A DNA stretch of 64,000 bases from Gonocerus acuteangulatus (Eukaryota > Arthropoda > Insecta > Hemiptera > Coreidae), in contig OX328125.1 of assembly GCA_946811695.1 (NCBI GenBank), forward strand, positions 98,818,574-98,882,573. The letters are read 5' to 3'. Position 1 is the first letter of the stretch, and the number at the start of each line of letters is the position of its first letter. A model generated the notes under the pieces. The model made no database searches and had not been told where the DNA came from. It was given only the letters and a program-made list of their open reading frames with translations. A program made the translations under genes and the position numbers. Below are positions 34,400 to 45,400 of this stretch, piece by piece.

Positions 34400-36090
34400 G
34401 GAAATGTATTTTTTTCTTTTCTTAATTTTTATTTTTATTTTTCCTGGGATTTAACTTTATCTTTATTTCCCTGTTTTTCGCCAAGATTTTATTTTTATCT
34501 TAATAAGAGAAAACAATTTAAAATTCCAGAAAATCACAAAGAAAACTAGAAAGCACATATTTTATAACTTACAAATTTTGTTAATACGTAAATCTTTATT
34601 TATGAAACATTTTACCATTATTACATTGCTCAATATTATATTTTGTTATTTTTCATTTGTTCTTACTATTATTTCTACGCTTTTAAAATCAGATACCTCC
34701 TATCTGTATCCCAAAATAATTGAGAATTTCTGTTACTTTCAGTCACTATACATTTTTAATTGGGTGGATATTAACATAAGAAATATGGAGAAAATTGTGA
34801 CAAATAGTTGAAATCTCGAGTGCAAAACCAGATAAATAGAGGGGCCAATGTAAAACACGAACGTCCATAATTTCCAAATATCTTTATTTATGACAAAACT
34901 TTATATAATATCATGTCTTAAAAAAAATTTGTAATTATTGTCTCATAGGACAGTGAAAGTGGGACTAAGTCCTCAAGCACGTTTTGCCGAAAATACTGAA
35001 AATACTTGAAAAGTCTGTAACTTTCGTTTTTAACATTGTCTCCTTACACAATATATTTGTCCCTTGGTTGCGTTTTCTGGAATTTACCTGCATTTTTAAA
35101 AAGTAAATATGCATCAAATTTTAAGTCCAGCGGTAGTAGAACGAAATAGAAATGCACCATTATTTTGGGATACAAATTGAGGAAAACTATTTTAAAACTA
35201 AAAAATAATATTAAAGACAAATTTATAATACCAAAATAATAATCACCATAAAAAAAAATAGTTGATAAGTGAGAAGTGTAGCAAAAATAAAATATTACTT
35301 AAAAAAATTAGTAAATCATGAAATTTTGGTTTTCCTTTTTGATATCTTGGTATTTCAAGAATTTTTCAGTGATTAAGACATTAAAAAATAATGTATAAAT
35401 CTTACTGTTTTTTATATCATGTTTGACGTTTTTGACAGTAAGAATTTTCTTGTTGCTTTCGAACCCCCAAAAAATCAATTCAAGCTGAAAGAACAGATGT
35501 TGGATTTGGGTAAAATATTGTGTATATTGAATTGGACACCGGCGGAGGAATAAGCCTTTTCCAAAATATATAAAAATTCGTAAATAATGAGTTATATACC
35601 TCTCGAAACAAAAGATAGAATTTTATTTAAGAAATTTTTCAAACTTGTTAAAGAGGTCGTCATTTCGAGAGATTCGTTTTACAAAATTATAATAAATATC
35701 TCTTGTTAATGATTTAAACATCCGATTTTTGTAAGATAAGTTGATAAATATTTGTGACATTACTTTTCAAATTTCAATGATCACTGAGTGCGCGAAAATC
35801 TTGCCGGTGTTGAGTTGTAAGACTACATTGTTTCGACTTGTAATTAAAATTGTTGTCTTGCATTTCTGGCTCTGTTGATTCAAGAATAAGGAGACATTGA
35901 AAATTTGTATCGCTATTTTATCAGTTCTTGCCTATAGATACCCAGAATACACTGTACCATCCGTACAAACGGGTCTACCTTTTGGAAAGTAATTATTGGA
36001 ACAATTTCGGCCAATAGATGATATAAACAAACAAGAAACTTGGTTTTAGCAAAAATAATGGGAAAAGCCAACGGCTATACAAAGTTGAAT
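34400..36090. other. No supported feature
   Basis: AT-rich sequence without recognisable repeats or exons. If the exon at 34323 is real, this is intron. Confidence 0.4.
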
Positions 36091-36094
36091 ATTA

Positions 36095-36257
36095 CCGTCG
36101 ATTGCCGAAGTTCAGCACGTTGGACGTGGACAGCACTTCGAGAGGTGACAGTCTGGGAAAACCATGTGCCATAGGCATTATAACTGGGTTGTAACCTGTA
36201 GATAGCCCGGCGCTAATAGCCCAACAGTTGATAATCCGTAAAAAAAATAATGATAAG
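36095..36257 (+). mobile_element. 5S rRNA-derived SINE, 5'-truncated, older subfamily
   Basis: TGCCGAAGTTCAGCACGTTG, GACGTGGACAGCAC, GAGAGGTGACAGTCTGGGAA and ACCATGTGCCATAGGC follow the 3' two-thirds of 5S rRNA, including the CTGGGAA loop missing from the other two copies. Next come GGGTTGTAACCTGTAGATAG, CCCGGCGCTAATAGCC and GTTGATAATCCGTAAAAAAA. The missing 5' end fits incomplete reverse transcription. Confidence 0.8.
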
Positions 36258-36358
36258 AGCGACATCTGTTCTTGGTTCTCGTATAATATAAGAATCCGTG
36301 TCCAAAGTTCTTGTCGAAGAAGCACAGCTCCGCCGAAATTGATAATTTGTTATGATTA

Positions 36359-36791
36359 CAGTAAACTTCTTCTAATCCGCTATCCTATTATCTGGCACGC
36401 TTGATAATCCGGCACAGCAGGGGTGTCAAGACCAAACATGAAAAGTGCGCCTAGTCAGTTCTTATGCTTCAATTCCGCGAAATCTCCACCCAACTACCCC
36501 GTGGTGCCCTTAGGGGTCGTAGAAAAATACCCGGAAACCCTGTCTGTGATCAAATACCTACTTGTTGCCAGTTCAGTTTATAGCTTTCGACTGAGGCAAT
36601 ATAATATAACAGTGTGCAATTTTATTATAGTCATTATACATTAAATATGTCCTAGTCTTATAGTCTACCTGTACATTTCGTTTAATTTTCAGCTCTATAC
36701 ATTTTTTTCGACATGCATCCGATAGTCCGGAATATTTGATAATCCGGTATGCTTCAAGTCCCGATCGTGCCGGATTAAAGGAAGTTTACTG
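36359..36791. mobile_element. pogo/Tigger-like MITE
   Basis: Left terminus CAGTAAACTTCTTCTAATCC and right terminus, read in reverse, CAGTAAACTTCCTTTAATCC. Further TCCGGCAC, GATAATCCGG and CTTGATAATCCGG repeats lie inside both ends. The CAGT..ATTAATCCGGCA-type end is characteristic of pogo/Tigger elements. TA precedes the left end but not the right, so the TA duplication has decayed. No transposase is present in the 433 bp. Confidence 0.75.
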
Positions 36792-37089
36792 TTTTGTGAA
36801 TGTGTTAGATATGGTATTGTGTGTGGTGTATTGTCGTGGCGCCTAAACGCACGAGCAAAGGATGGTTTGATTGTCCAAGGATGTATAATTACCAAGTATC
36901 CTGCCATTACCTTGGTCTTCGGAGGCGGAGTCGATAGCCATTGGGTAGATATTAGATCTACAAGAACAGGCCTATTACAGGCCGATCCACCTGCCCAGAT
37001 ATTCCAGCCCTTCTATTATACACTCTCCAATATTGTTTAATTACAGCCTTGCGCAGACTGCTATAGTATCCGAGCTGGGGGCTTTAATA

Positions 37090-38210
37090 GGATTTTCTAG
37101 TCGGTCATATTGGACAAGGCGACGGGGCTGTAAGTGAATTTTCCAGTCGCTCATATTGGACAAGGCGACGCCATTGTAAGCGGATTTTCCATTCGGTCAT
37201 ATTGGACAACGCAACGGGGTGGTAAGAGATTTTTCCAGTCGGTCATATTGGACAAGGCGACGGGGTTGTAAGAGATTTTTCCAGTCGGTCATATTGGACA
37301 AGGCGACGGGGCTGTAAGTGAATTTTCCAGTCGCTCATATTGGACAAGGCGACGCCATTGTAAGCGGATTTTCCATTCGGTCATATTGGACAACGCAACG
37401 GGGTGGTAAGAGATTTTTCCAGTCGGTCATATTGGACAAGGCGACGGGGTTGTAAGAGATTTTTCCAGTCGGTCATATTGGAAAAGGCGACGGGGTTGTA
37501 AGTGATTCTTCTAGTTGGTCATACTGGACAAGGCGACGGGGCTGTTAGTGGATTTTCTAGTTGGTCATATTGGACCAGATGACGGTGTTGTAAGAGATTT
37601 TTCCAGTCGGTCATATTGGAAAAGGCGACGGGGTTGTAAGTGATTCTTCTAGTTGGTCATACTGGACAAGGCGACGGGGCTGTTAGTGGATTTTCTAGTT
37701 GGTCATATTGGACCAGATGACGGTGTTGTAAGAGATTTTTCCAGTCGGTCATATTGGACAACGCGACGGGGTTGTAAGAGATTTTTCCAGTCGGTCATAT
37801 TGGAAAAGGCGACGGGGTTGTAAGTGATTCTTCTAGTTTGTCATACTGGACAAGGCGACGGGGCTGTTAGTGGATTTTCTAGTTGGTCATATTGGACCAG
37901 ATGACGGTGTTGTGAGAGATTTTTCCATTCGGTCATATTGGACAAGGCGACGGGGTTGTAAGTGATTCTTCTAGTTGGTCATACTGGACAAGGCGGCGGG
38001 GCTGTTAGTGGATTTTCTAGTTGGTCATATTGGACCAGATGGCGGTGTTGTAAGAGGTTTTTCCAGTCGGTCATATTTGACAAGACGACGTTGTTGTTAG
38101 TGGTTTCCCAAGTAGACCACATTCAACAAGACGACTAGGTTGTACGACGTTTTTCCAGTCAACCATATTTGATTAGGCAATGGTGTGTAAGAGATTTTTC
38201 TAGACAACCG
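37090..38210. repeat. 46-bp satellite, about 24 units, with 184-bp higher-order repeats
   Basis: The unit TTTTCCAGTCGGTCATATTG plus GACAAGGCGACGGGGTTGTA plus AGAGAT steps by 46 bp. Variant units (GCTCATA, CGCCATTG, CAACGCAACGGGGTGG) recur in the same order in blocks of four (about 37138-37321 and 37322-37505), and a second variant set repeats from 37500 on. Divergence grows after 38060. GC content is well above the flanks. Confidence 0.95.
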
Positions 38211-38771
38211 CGTTCTACAGAAATTCATTTCACAACCACCAACAGCTGTTGTGCATTTATCCAGTGAAAGTACCGACTTCTCATATTTTTTGCTCATCTT
38301 GCTTTACTATGTTCCATGACGTAATGAAGTCCCCAATTAGAGCTGTGTACTAGAAGTAGATCATTCCGTTCATTTGGACCGTTAATTACTTGACAATTAT
38401 TTTTACTTAAATTCAATTCAATTATAACAGAAATAAATGATAGTATTCTTTAAAAAAAATTGATTAATGAATCCTTTTATTGTTTGCTGGTCGACATACA
38501 ACAAATGATTAGTTTAAAAAAATTCCAACCCACAGGAACTGCCACATGTTATTGTATGTTAATGTAATTCAAACAGTTTTTTTAAAAAACAGCATTCCAG
38601 AAGGCGAATTCCGCAATTTCACGAACTCTACAAAACGTTTTAGAGAAAATATTTCTGTGCAAAATCGAATGATTTAAAACTTGTGTTGCATAAATAGATA
38701 TATATCCTGCTTGGACAGATTGTTGCCCATTATTTAGTAACTTTTTATAATTTAATAATAACCTGTTTTAA

Positions 38772-38932
38772 CCTTTAAGTACTGACGTATGGTCCCTGGG
38801 ACCTTATGTTAGCCATTTCTAGAAATCCCCCCTAGTAGTTCTCTTTTGATTGCACACATTCAATGAATATATAATTTATTTCAAATTTCAGTAAACAAAA
38901 GGTCCCAGGGACCATACCTCAGTACTTAAAGG
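38772..38932. mobile_element. piggyBac-like MITE at a TTAA site
   Basis: TIRs CCTTTAAGTACTGACGTATG..GGTCCC and the complement read from the right (CCTTTAAGTACTGAGGTATG) are about 31 bp with two differences. TTAA lies immediately outside both ends (38768-38771, 38933-38936), the invariant piggyBac target duplication. The 161-bp element has no ORF. Confidence 0.9.
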
Positions 38933-38999
38933 TTAACCATTTTCAAAATTATATTCAATTTTGATTTTCTTAGCAAATGAGGAATTTTCAAAAAAAAAT

Positions 39000-40140
39000 A
39001 TTCTGACTGTTGGTTGCCTAACTTAGACATTCGTTATGACTTGACATATATGCTTTCTGATGCAGCCGTCATATTGACACAGCACTAATATGTTTGAAAA
39101 AGGCTAAAATGTACAAAATTAAAAAAATCCCAAACAACCTGAGGCAATGCTACAATAAACATAAGTAATAGCTCTATTTTTATCGTTATTATTTTTAATG
39201 TATCTATGTATTCTCTAATTTATTTAATATTTATTTTTATGCACTCCAGATTGTCTTAGGTAAGTAATATTTTGGAGATCTTAATGCTATACGCCATTGA
39301 TAAATAATTATAGTTTGATGCAGTTGTTCCTTGATGTATAGATAAACATTTAAAATATTTGTTTATAACAAATTGATAAGAGATAATGGAGAATGCATGA
39401 TAACGATTAGTAAACCAGATCTCCCGCTGCTCTAGGTCAGAATTAAACAGCCGGGAAAAAAAGGCCGATTGCTACGAAGAAATATTGGTTAAGAAGAAAT
39501 CGTAATAGCTTAAGGATTAATTTATTTCCATAAATCCTAGGAATTAGCCTTTGAAATAAATGTATTGTTTACAGTTATTTTATAAGTTGCTTTTTCTCGA
39601 ATTAATTTATGTTGAGTGGCAATCTATCGTGCTGGTTGAGCAGGTAGGAGCCGGCGGTTGATTTATCTTGAGAACTTAGCTGGAGGTCCCTGATGGTTGA
39701 CTGCTACAAATTGCTGTTTCAACGAGACTTCCTCCACTTCGGCAGCTCTCCAGCTTCGGGTCACGATTTCTATGAAGGATTGGACTTCTAGAGGGGAGAG
39801 TTATGGTTTAATACCGATAAATAGCCCCGTCCGGTGTGTATTAGTTTAATGTAATTGAAAATACCTCGGCTTGTAAAGGGAGGACGCAAAGGGTTAATGT
39901 AGAATTATAGCGAGGTAAACAGTATTATAGTGTCAGAGTGGCTAGTGTTTCGGCTTACCACCTTGGAGACAGTCGAATTGTTCAGCTAGCTACGAACAAA
40001 ACCCGCAACTGTTCACCATATATGTTTAGCATGGCTGGAAACCACGCCTAATATGGCTCCAAAAGAAGAAAATTTAACGTCAAATAATATAACATTATAC
40101 ATATTTATATATAAATATATATCCATAATAATCTGTGCAT
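39000..40140. other. No supported gene; a mixed-composition patch at 39600-40000
   Basis: 39600-40000 is less AT-rich (CAGGTAGGAGCCGGCGG, CTCCAGCTTCGGGTCACG) and might be an old repeat or exon. No reading frame or splice pair persuades. Confidence 0.35.
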
Positions 40141-40199
40141 AAAGCTTTTCATACAAGACCAGTATAAACGTATTTTGCACAGATAAGGATTCTTTCTTT

Positions 40200-40595
40200 T
40201 GTGAAATTTATTTTTTCTTGTGTTTTTCCTGGGGCATTATTATTAGTCCCAGTTGAAAATAGACGGAACTGCTTGAAGCTGCAAGAGTGTGATGGTATTT
40301 TCGCACTAGCTTTTCCGTATGATTCAAAAATTGGATCAACCTCCAATTTTCTTTGGTTCTGGCTGTGCTTTACGAACCATGGAGCAGTGGACACTATTCG
40401 GAGTACCCTGTGTTGGAACGTTTGTAGACATTTTAAGTGTTTGTTAGAGTCAAAAAACCAGACCGGGCATGCGTTTTTAGTACGGGCAGTACTGTCGATT
40501 TGTACAGTGGTGTTAAGAAACATAAATAAATAAGTCACCAAAATCGGTCCATTATAATTGTGAGAGTTTACCTCAACCCGTTCCCGCCTAACCAA
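40200..40595 (-). pseudogene. Jockey-like non-LTR retrotransposon, C-terminal remnant
   Basis: The minus-strand frame contains KNACPVWFF, then LKCLQTFQHRVLRIVSTAPW, then FVKHSQNQRKLEVDPI. This is the region after the reverse transcriptase thumb in Jockey-type elements (PVWG..LKxLQxxQNxxLRxIxxAPWYVxNxxLHxDLxI). The catalytic domain is absent, so it is a typical 5'-truncated copy. The frame is open for 148 codons, so truncation may be fairly recent. Confidence 0.8.
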
Positions 40596-41329
40596 ATAAT
40601 TATAAGTTATTAATATGATGGAAGGGTGTCATTTTGAATTCCGCCCAGATAATTAAAATTACCCTAGCCACATAATATGATTTTTTTATTGTTTGTTTAT
40701 AAATATGATTTTTATCAGTCATAATATGTTACCTTATTGTGTGTATGAATAAAGACACTAAGATAACTCAGTGAATGCGTAAATTTACTTCAACGTTATC
40801 TTTAAATATAAAAATGTGATTAGTTTAAAAAAAACAGAAATAAACATTCAAGTATTTAAGTAAATAAAATGTCATATTTTAATATTTACTGTTAAAAAGT
40901 AGTTTATATAATCAAAATGTTGCATATAAATTTGAATGCACACAATACCGAAAAAATGGAGTTTTTGGTAATTTTATGGGGGCATATATTCCGCCGTCCA
41001 AGCAGACATCTTATGGCTCTTTGGGAATTATATCGCCATACATCGGTGTGCCCCAAAACTGCCAGAACTGTCTAGTAGCGCTCTTGAGAGCTTAAACACA
41101 GTCAGAATCGTCTTGCAACAGTCGGAATCAGAGAGGAGTATAGTTGAGTATCGCGACACCGTCAAAAGTGTCTTGTTGAACGTTTGCACAGTATTCATAG
41201 TGCCACGGCACAAACAGGAGCCTCTTCCTCAGGAGATCAGAAATCTCTCAGAAACATTGACAGTGAAGCCAACGTTAGACCTCACTCACTACTTCCTCAT
41301 TGATAGTAAAGCCAGTGAGTGATTCCTTC

Positions 41330-41437
41330 CTCATGTCAAAGAATGCGCCTCCGGTGAGTGGGTCGTGCAATGTGCAACTCACAGTAAAGCATATTTTGAC
41401 AAATTGCAGGGCTTATGAACATTTAAAATAACAGCAT
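41330..41437 (+). pseudogene. Non-LTR retrotransposon C-terminal Cys/His motif remnant
   Basis: APPVSGSCNVQLTVKHILTN plus CRAYEHLK, then a stop. This is the C-x(n)-LTVKHIL-x-x-C-RAYE motif of LINE C-termini, a closer match to consensus than the copy at 23376. Upstream sequence is not readable as RNase H or reverse transcriptase. Confidence 0.65.
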
Positions 41438-41794
41438 CAACTACCAGACTCTATAGATGAAATATGTAGAGGGGGACCGATGACCCCAAACAAATAGCAA
41501 GGCTTTTTGACTTTTTGGAAAAGGCAGAATTAATCAGCAAAATTTAATCAGTCCGGAGATAACTAAAATCAATATCACCACCGAAGTTGAATGATATGCT
41601 GCTCATTGAAGAGAATATCCCTGACAAGATTCATTTAAAAATAATTATCGGCATTATCAGACTCATGTAATATTATACTGCTTATTAATGGGAATTTATA
41701 TGTTCGCGAATAATCTTTGATGATTACAACCATCACGGATTATTTGCTTCTCAAAGAAATAGCGTCAATGACCGAAAAAGTTGACACGCCATAA

Positions 41795-41827
41795 AACAAA
41801 CAAAAAAAAAAAAAAAAAAAAAAAAAA
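41795..41827. repeat. A-rich tract
   Basis: A run of about 27 A after CAAACAAAC. Possibly a retroposon tail. Confidence 0.8.
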
Positions 41828-42171
41828 GCCAAGAAATCTTGCCCTGCACTAGTCCACTGCTAGGAGCGAATCATACACTTGGACATCAACGTGTCCATCA
41901 TGTATCATGGTACATCAACGTGCGCGGCAGACTGATTGCGCACGCCTGCTATAGGCGATACCCCTCATTGACCAACATTTGTTAACGGGCTGATCCAAGA
42001 AGTAACTACCCAAAGAGGAAAAGAAACCTATTTAAACAGATTTAAGATGATTTTACTTTCCTTGTCACAAATACAAGTAGACGTGTTTTATTTACTTTAT
42101 CAGACACCATCAATATTTAATCTTATTGCAGTCTTATTTATTTTAATTGATTTTTTTTTTAAACATTTATA

Positions 42172-42363
42172 TTTTTTTTTTTCGTTTTTAACGGCGCATC
42201 AATCTATCTGGCTCTTACCGCCGGGCAATCTGCAAGTTACCACCCTTTTGTAATGCCAACAGCACGTGGTCGGTCACCCATTCAGGTACTGACCACGCCC
42301 GACGTTGCTTAACTTCGGTGATCTACGGGAACCGGTGCATTCAACGTGGCTATGGCCGTTGGC
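42172..42363 (-). mobile_element. 5S rRNA-derived SINE, best-preserved copy
   Basis: The minus-strand head at 42363-42255 reads GCCAACGGCCATAGCCACGT, TGAATGCACCGGTTCCCG, TAGATCACCGAAGTTAAGC, AACGTCGGGCGTGGTCAGTA and CCTGAATGGGTGACCACGTG. It is 109 nt against about 119 for 5S rRNA, short by the CCTGGGAA loop. It continues AAAAGGGTGGTAACTTGCAG, TTGATGCGCCGTTAAAAACG and an A-rich tail. Both ends of the 5S are present, so the 5S-type internal promoter may work. Confidence 0.9.
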
Positions 42364-42439
42364 AACATTTATGTTATATTTACTTGCAAAATAACTATAT
42401 AGAGAGACTCTTTGAACATATTTTATTCATGCTTTGATT

Positions 42440-42635
42440 AATTTAAATTTTAACGTCCATTTATAATTAACTAAGAATTTTAGGACGCGTCATCTATAGG
42501 TTACCACCCTTTTCTAGCCAGAAGGCAGATGCCTTTTCTTTTTTCTAAGGAAAAGGCACCACCCTTAGTGGGAATCGAACCCACGTCCTTTGGTCGGAGT
42601 GTCAAGTGCTCAACACTCATGGCCACCGGGCCTAC
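42440..42635 (-). mobile_element. tRNA-Leu-like SINE
   Basis: On the minus strand: GGCCCGGTGGCCATGAGTGT, TGAGCACTTGACACTCC, then the B box GTGGGTTCGATTCCCACT, AAGGGTGGTAACCTATAGAT and the tail GACGTTAAAATTTAAATTAA. It lies about 80 bp from the 5S-derived SINE in the same orientation. Confidence 0.85.
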
Positions 42636-42649
42636 CATGTTTTATTTAA

Positions 42650-42770
42650 TATATCGACGCATTATTGTATTTATAAACATTATTTTTAGCAAATCTTTCA
42701 TGAAGGTGGCGTAAAATAACCAACTTCAAGTAAATGTGCTTAATTAAGTAGCTTCTACGTGACGGACTTT
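42650..42770 (+). repeat. 3' part of the GTGACGGAC-ending repeat
   Basis: Ends with GTAGCTTCTACGTGACGGAC plus TTTTTT, as at 13052, 21630 and 33530. Confidence 0.45.
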
Positions 42771-43127
42771 TTTAACAATTTACTGCACGAGTTTATGAAT
42801 GTTATTAACTTTCTTTAAAAAGTTAAAAATGATATTGATAATATCATTTTATATTTCCCCGAAGCTCAATTTTACAAATATTACTCCTATATTGGATATT
42901 TATTTTGCATTAATTGATAACTAATACACAAGATAATATAATTATATTATTAAAGTTATAGCCACATTTTTTTTATAGCGAAGGTATAAAAGTTATAAAA
43001 TGATAAAATAAATTAAATAAATAATTAATTGTTATAAATATAATTAATTAAGCTTTGTTGGACTCTTTTTGGAATTATTTCATCTAATATTCTAGCACAA
43101 ATTATTACTTTTCGAATTTCTTAAATT

Positions 43128-43132
<5 letters not shown>

Positions 43133-43197
<65 letters not shown>
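43133..43197. repeat. 65-base A homopolymer
   Basis: Uninterrupted run of 65 A after TTTTTGT. Nothing immediately upstream looks like a recognised retroposon. The length may be inexact in the assembly. Confidence 0.9.
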
Positions 43198-43199
<2 letters not shown>

Positions 43200-43739
43200 A
43201 CATTTTAAACAAAAATAGTGCTATGCGAAAATTGGCTGCTTGAATGATAAACATATAAATAAATAAAGAATTAAAACTTGGTATAAAAGGAGTTAGAAGG
43301 AGTAAAGAAAATATTTTAAAAAAAATTATGTTATTGCAATCAAACCCGAGTTATACGAAAAAACCGGAATGACAAGAGAAAGATGCGGGCAGACAGGTAG
43401 AGCTGGACGGAATATTAAATCATATCAGAGATAAGGGTTTCATGTTTAAAAAAAAACTATCACAAGATTTCGTATGCACACATAAATAACCTCAATTCCA
43501 AAACCGGGAGTAAAATTTTTTAAAAAGATATACCCATGATGAGGAAATATTATTTTGAAATATAACCGATACACCGAAAATAAGATTATAAAACATATGT
43601 GTTATGACTATAAATGTTATATTACTATAGCTAAAAGAAAGAAGAAAAAAAAATAAAAACATAATAATGAAGTGTTAGGGTCTATTAAATAAATAATCTC
43701 TTAAATGATAAAAAATCCCGAATTTTGCAGAAAAAGAAT

Positions 43740-45400
43740 ATTGTCTTGAATGATTACAGATAAACCCATTAACAGGTATTATTGTGTTAACCGAAAAAAA
43801 AACATATAGAATTATATCATTCGTTAAGACACACCACATAAATCCAGTATCTGGTGATAAAATAGTATTGTGATTATCAAAATAAGGTTATTGAGGACTA
43901 ACGTAGTATTGTGTAGTATATTACAGATTATTCGATGATTGGTTAGTATTGTGTTTACTGATAACAGCCACATCTGGAAATATATTGTAAACGTATATTG
44001 TGTTCAATGATAACATGTACATTGAGGATTATTGAGCGAAACATTATTGTGTTCATTCGCACAACATAAATCCAATATCAGAGAGCAGAAAAATAAATTG
44101 TGAAAAATATGTGAGGTAATTCAAGTTATTCATAGCTCAATATAATATATGTAACCAAAACATAATCACTACATTTAATATCCCAAATTAGGCAAAGACA
44201 CATGTGTTCAAAATAAATGCACTGTTCATAGGGATACTATGAAGAGGAAGAATAAAAGAAAAAAAAAAAGTAGCTAAGTTAGTATTGTATCCAATGATAA
44301 CGGATTAATCGATGATTGGTTAGTATTGTGTTCACTGATAACAGATACATGCAGAAATCGATAGTTGAATGATAACAATAACATTCTGGATTATCTAATG
44401 AAATGTTATTCTCTTTATTTATGCCACATAAATCCAGTATCAGATAATAAACGAATATTGTCATCTATAAAATGTCATAAATCAAGGCTAATGATGTATT
44501 ATGTTCAATAATAACGGATAAATCGATAATTGGTTAGTATTGTGATCAATAATAACAGATACATCCGGAAATAGATATTAAAAGAATATTGTGTTCAATG
44601 ATAACAGAAAAATCTAGCATATGGTATTATTGTGCTAAACGATTACAAATACATTCAGGATTATTGAATGAAAAAAAGATGATTGAATTCACTAACACCA
44701 AATAAATCCAGCATCAGTTAGTAAGGGAGTACGGTGATCAACAAACCGATGTCAATCAAGGGTCAGATGATATTGTGTTGATTGATTACTGATAAATCGA
44801 GGATCAGCTGATATTGTGTTGAATTAAAACAAATACATTCAATATTAGTGATTGAGGAATTATTGTGTTCATTCAAACCACATAAATCCAGAATCAGATA
44901 TTAAAAGAAAATTCTGGATAACAAAATGAGATAATGCAAGGATCAGATGATATTGTATTGAATGATTAATGATAAATCGAGGATCAGTTAGTATGGATTG
45001 AATGACAACAAATACATTGAAGATTAGTGATTGAGAGATTATTGTGTTCATTCAAACCACATAAATCCAGTATCGGATAATAAAATAATATTGTGGATAA
45101 GATAATGAGATAAAGCAAGGATCAACTGATATTGTGATGAATAATTAACGATAAATCGTGGATCTGGTAGTATTGTGTTGAATGTCAACAAATACATTCA
45201 GGATTAGTGAGTGAGAGATTATTCAATTCATTCAAACCACATAGATAGCGTATCAGATAGTAAAAGAATATTGTGGATAACAAAATAAGATAAATCAAGG
45301 CTAAGATAGTATTGTGTTAAATCATAATTCGTAGATCGATAATTGGTTAGTACTGAGTTCCATGATAACAGATAAATCCAGAAATAGATAATAAATAAAT
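43740..45400. repeat. Degenerate satellite, ~180-bp period built of ~60-bp subunits
   Basis: ACCACATAAATCCAG-type blocks recur near 43828, 44055, 44415, 44690, 44873, 45053 and 45232. The later spacings are close to 180 bp. Between them run two or three ~60-bp variants of TATTGTGTT..AATGATAACA.ATAAATC.AGGATCAG. Identity is moderate and indels are common, so this is an old array. Confidence 0.85.

Noticed and set aside
42255..42363. A genuine 5S rRNA gene
   Set aside because: It lacks about 10 nt of 5S, has no T-run terminator directly after the 5S and continues into the SINE body shared with other copies.
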